64,000 nt of DNA from Cellulomonas fimi (GTDB lineage Bacteria; Actinomycetota; Actinomycetes; Actinomycetales; Cellulomonadaceae), in contig NZ_CP110680.1 in the NCBI RefSeq assembly GCF_028583725.1, forward strand, positions 4,092,001 to 4,156,000, given 5' to 3'. The notes below the pieces were generated by a model. It worked only from the letters and a program-made list of their open reading frames with translations. It had not been told where the DNA came from and searched no databases. Position numbers and translations under genes: made by a program. Positions 61,431 to 64,000 of the stretch are shown one piece after another (position 1 is the stretch's first letter; every line of letters begins with the position of its first letter).

Positions 61431-62033
61431 TCAGAGGTCGAGGACGAGCGTCGCGCCCCAGTCGTGCGTGCGCTCGCGACGGAACCCGACGCGCTCGTAG
61501 AACGCGATCGCCCCGGTGTTGCGCGCGTCGACGCCCAGGTGCAGGCCGGTCACGCCGCGGGCCCGGAGCGCGTCGGCCAGCGCCTCGATCAGCCGACGTC
61601 CCCACCCCTGCCCCTGCGCGCGGGGCAGCAGGTCGATGTGCAGGTGGGCGGGGTACCGGTCGTACAGCTCGTCGGGGCCGGCGGCCCCCTCGTGGATGCG
61701 GCGGACCAGCACGTGGTCCTCGGTGCCGTCGCCCGGGTCGTCGACCACGGGGTGCTGCGCGCGCAGCACCGGCCACCAGTGCGCGTCGAGCCACGCGTCG
61801 AACGCGGGCGTGTCGGCCGTCCCGACGACGTAGCCGACGACCCCCTCGTCGTCGACCACGACGAACGTCAGACCGGGGTCCGCGACCGGGTACGGGCCGG
61901 CGTACAAGTGCGCCAGCAGGTCGGGGTTCCGGTACAGGTGCGTCGCGTCGCCGCCGGCGGCGCCGGTGAGCAGGCAGATGCGGTACATCGCCGCCAGGTC
62001 GGACGGGTGGTACGGGCGGAGCACGGCAGCCAT
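61431..62033 (-). CDS. GNAT-family N-acetyltransferase
   Basis: 200 residues. Acetyl-CoA-binding motif LPRAQGQGWGRRLIEALADALRARG and the motif B region VDARNTGAIAFYERVGFRRER are intact. The sequence PYHPSDLAAMYRICLLTGAAGGDAT at the N terminus recalls the eukaryotic-like NAT/hypothetical O-GlcNAcase C-terminal GNATs. Substrate unknown. ATG at 62033, with GAAGG upstream. Confidence 0.9.
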   Translation of the reverse strand: MAAVLRPYHPSDLAAMYRICLLTGAAGGDATHLYRNPDLLAHLYAGPYPVADPGLTFVVVDDEGVVGYVVGTADTPAFDAWLDAHWWPVLRAQHPVVDDPGDGTEDHVLVRRIHEGAAGPDELYDRYPAHLHIDLLPRAQGQGWGRRLIEALADALRARGVTGLHLGVDARNTGAIAFYERVGFRRERTHDWGATLVLDL

Positions 62034-62179
62034 GCGCCCGACCTTCTCACGCCCGGCCTCGCACGTGGCTTCGCGCGGCACGCGGTGCCGGGTATGCTGT
62101 CGGGGCCGACGACGGCGACCGACCCCTCGGGGCTCTGCGAGCCCCTGACGAGCGCAGAGGTCGCCGACCGGACGGTCAC

Positions 62180-62253
62180 GCGGGTGTAGTTCAATGGTAG
62201 AACTTCAGCTTCCCAAGCTGATGGCGCGGGTTCGATTCCCGTCACCCGCTCCA
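62180..62253 (+). tRNA. tRNA-Gly (anticodon CCC)
   Basis: Cloverleaf is complete: acceptor GCGGGTG pairs with CACCCGC (62243-62249), D-arm with AATGGTAGAA, anticodon stem TCAGC/GCTGA with loop TTCCCAA giving anticodon CCC (reads GGG), and T-arm GCGGGTTCGATTCCCGT. Discriminator U at 62250 and encoded CCA (62251-62253). 71 nt plus CCA, as expected for Gly. Confidence 0.97.
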
Positions 62254-62309
62254 CGCGTCACGGCCGGTACCCCTCGGGTGCCGGCCGCCGTCGTATCCGG
62301 GCGCGTGCG

Positions 62310-62927
62310 TCACTCGTCCGTGTAGTCGGGATCGACGGCCCGGATGAAGTCGCGGACCGAGGTCGACGGGTTGGCCGGTTGCGAAGTCCCGTCGCGGGCG
62401 TGTCGCTCGTCGAGAAGCCGCGAGCGGCGCGCCGCGGCGAACCGCCGATCGAGGAACGCGGCCGCATCGATCGTCTTTCCTGAGACCCCCGCGAGGTCGC
62501 GCGCTGCCGTCACCGCCTGCCGGGTCGTCATCGCGGCCGTCTGGTCACGCTCGTGGAGCAGGAGCCAGAGCTCGAAGCAGGGGTGAGACAGCGCGACATG
62601 GACGCCGGAGGCCGCCGCGAGCGCGATCGCCTCATCCAGCCGAGGGTGCGGCTTGGGCGCCTCGACGTCGAAGATGCACCAGACCTCGTCGACCTCCGGA
62701 TCGCGAGATCTCTCTGCTGCAGCCGTCACGAGCGGCAGCGGGACGGCGTGTCGCGGGTCCAGCTCGATCACCACGGCGGAACGGTCACGCACGGCCTGGA
62801 GTCGCCTCAGGCCCGCCACGTAGGCCGGTTCCGTCTCCGAGCCCTCGCAGAAGACGACGACCGTCTTCCGCTCGGGTCTCGTCCCGACGCGGCGGGTCAG
62901 CGAGCGGGCCCGCGCTCCACGACGCAC
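62310..62927 (-). CDS. rloB: RloB-like protein (TOPRIM-type putative nuclease)
   Basis: 205 residues. KTVVVFCEGSETEPAYVAGLRRL is the RloB opening, with the Glu of a TOPRIM-like site; VDEVWCIFDVEAPKPHPRLDEAIALA supplies the D-x-E/D pair; SHPCFELWLLLHE is a further family hallmark. RloB genes occur beside RloA ATPases in defence loci and restriction-modification islands. GTG at 62927 begins 5 bp after the ATPase stop, so the two are co-translated. The nuclease role is inference. Confidence 0.85.
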   Translation of the reverse strand: MRRGARARSLTRRVGTRPERKTVVVFCEGSETEPAYVAGLRRLQAVRDRSAVVIELDPRHAVPLPLVTAAAERSRDPEVDEVWCIFDVEAPKPHPRLDEAIALAAASGVHVALSHPCFELWLLLHERDQTAAMTTRQAVTAARDLAGVSGKTIDAAAFLDRRFAAARRSRLLDERHARDGTSQPANPSTSVRDFIRAVDPDYTDE

Positions 62928-62932
62928 GCGGA

Positions 62933-64000
62933 CTATCCGATCAGGCCGAGCGCACGGAAGAGGCCTGTCCGGTCGATGTCGGGCACGGCACCGAACCGTC
63001 CGTGGAGGTACGCGTCGGCGAGATTCTGCGACCGTCGGACCCGCTCACCGGCGAACTCCGAGAGTGCCCCCAGACGAGTCGCGCCGCTGGAGAGCTTCTC
63101 GGTCAGCCACACCTCGTCGCGGTTGAGCTCGTCGAGCAGCTGCGTGTCGTGCGCACTGAAGACGAGCTGGGCGCCGCGCGGATTCGTCGAGCGCTCGCCG
63201 AACAGCCTGAGAACCTGGGCGGAGAGCGTCGGGTGCAGGCTGGCGTCGAGCTCGTCGATCACGATCAAAGAGCCTTGTCCGAGCGCACGGACGACGGGTC
63301 CGATCAGACGGAACCACGTCCGTGTCCCCTGCGACTCGACCTCCAAGTCGAAGGGCACACGCGCGTCGTCCCCGCGATGGACCAGCTGGAGTCGCCTGTC
63401 GGGCATCGTCGTTCCGTCCGGCATCAGGTGCTCGAAGTTGACGACCTTCACGTCCTCGACCCCGAGGTCGGCCATCCTGAGCAGCTCGAGTGCCAGTTCT
63501 CGTCCTCGGTGTCGGTTCACGGCGGGGTCGTCCGGGCCGAAGAGGGGATCCTGCGCTTCACGGGGGTCCAGCAGTCGCGACGTGGAGGCGTACGAGAAAC
63601 CCCAGGACGCGAAGACGCGATTCCGCAGCGGGACGGCGCCAGGGATGATCGTCTGCGCGTCGAGGAGCTCTCGCGCGAAGCGAGCCGTCTTCGGCTCGTC
63701 GAACCGGCGCGCGGTCGACAGCGCGAGCGACCGCGGGGTGATGAGCTCGCGGGCTCCGGACAGCGCACCGAGTCCCCGCGCGAGGACGAGCCCCTGGCCG
63801 CGGCGCTCGAACACACGGCGACGTCGGCGCTCCGGGTACTCGAACAACGCCTCGTGCTCGACCCTGTCGGACGAGACCTCGAGCTCGTACTCGAAGCGCA
63901 CCCCGTCGATCGAGGCGTCGAGGACGAACTCCGCCGTGCCGCTGGGCCAGGCGGCGAACGCGAACGGCTCGAACGGGATCTCCTCGTCCCACAACCGGAT
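62933..64000 (-). CDS. AAA-family ATPase, RloA-like, 3' part (5' end outside window)
   Basis: About 355 residues are visible and the frame is open to the end of the window, so the N terminus with Walker A is missing. The ABC/SMC-like ATPase end is clear: Walker B SLIVIDELDASLHPTLSAQVLRLF, switch region QLVFSAHDTQLLDELNRDEVWLTEK. The upstream part (residues before ~200) is the variable insert common in AAA15/AAA21 OLD-like ATPases. With RloB directly downstream it forms a probable RloAB-type antiphage unit. Confidence 0.85.
   Translation of the reverse strand: MRLWDEEIPFEPFAFAAWPSGTAEFVLDASIDGVRFEYELEVSSDRVEHEALFEYPERRRRRVFERRGQGLVLARGLGALSGARELITPRSLALSTARRFDEPKTARFARELLDAQTIIPGAVPLRNRVFASWGFSYASTSRLLDPREAQDPLFGPDDPAVNRHRGRELALELLRMADLGVEDVKVVNFEHLMPDGTTMPDRRLQLVHRGDDARVPFDLEVESQGTRTWFRLIGPVVRALGQGSLIVIDELDASLHPTLSAQVLRLFGERSTNPRGAQLVFSAHDTQLLDELNRDEVWLTEKLSSGATRLGALSEFAGERVRRSQNLADAYLHGRFGAVPDIDRTGLFRALGLIG

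Noticed and set aside
62180..64000. Integrated mobile element at tRNA-Gly
   Set aside because: No integrase and no second copy of the tRNA 3' end are visible inside the window; only noted as a possibility under the RloAB finding.

Overview
The window is very GC-rich (roughly three quarters G+C by eye), densely coded, and rich in GTG starts and 4-bp start/stop overlaps. It is chromosomal DNA of a high-GC actinobacterium. The best placement is a Cellulomonas-like organism. The window carries an 822-codon cellobiose phosphorylase whose catalytic Asp falls exactly at residue 490, as in the Cellulomonas (C. gilvus) enzyme, with a CebR-type operator in front, and a secreted rhamnogalacturonan lyase with a CBM2 module. 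No phage genes, insertion sequences, CRISPR arrays or rRNA genes were seen.

Layout. 1-10.8 kb: 3' part of an MMPL exporter, a small DUF4870-like membrane protein, a lipase-maturation-factor protein, a divergent winged-helix/PPDK-like pair (Rv1126c/Rv1127c type), a double VOC protein, an M3 peptidase and small membrane proteins. 10.8-13.7 kb: membrane protein plus Xre regulator unit, a DUF4386 protein and an MFS exporter. 13.6-18.1 kb: a candidate RiPP locus: a 28-aa precursor-like peptide, a strong hairpin, an E1/ThiF-like adenylating enzyme with a probable 1-nt frameshift, and a PqqD-like/M50 membrane protease; an FAD oxidoreductase lies divergently. 18.1-26 kb: PPOX protein, alpha/beta hydrolase with TetR regulator, an HNH protein carrying an LQRLVGNQAV motif (toxin-like), CBM2-PL11 lyase, SDR, VOC and ArsR genes. 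26.4-28.8 kb: an ECF42-type sigma factor operon with DGPF/YCII proteins and a matching promoter. 28.8-33 kb: Nramp Mn transporter, a YgjV-like protein, a double GNAT and an SRPBCC protein.

33-37.2 kb: a thiamine ABC importer (binding protein, fused permease, ATPase) under a TPP riboswitch with an apparent Shine-Dalgarno-sequestering hairpin. 37.3-38.5 kb: DUF4235 protein and a MntA/HepT toxin-antitoxin pair in which the nucleotidyltransferase antitoxin is fused to an Xre domain and preceded by a perfect 16-bp palindrome. 38.5-46.6 kb: a phytoene-desaturase-like oxidoreductase and a six-gene Mrp Na+/H+ antiporter operon with A and B fused. 46.7-54.2 kb: Fe-S reductase, SDR, secreted beta-lactamase-like hydrolase, and a MarR-regulated ABC exporter. 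54.2-57 kb: dcd operon. 57-60.8 kb: cellobiose phosphorylase plus aldose epimerase. 60.8-64 kb: MarR, GNAT, tRNA-Gly(CCC) and a RloAB-like defence pair cut by the window end.

Recurrent themes are regulators next to their targets with visible operators, and many genes with a TAnnnT -10 box only 6-8 nt before the start codon, which implies leaderless mRNAs. The parts most likely to be new are the RiPP-like locus, the LQR-motif HNH protein, and the three-domain HTH-MntA/HepT module.
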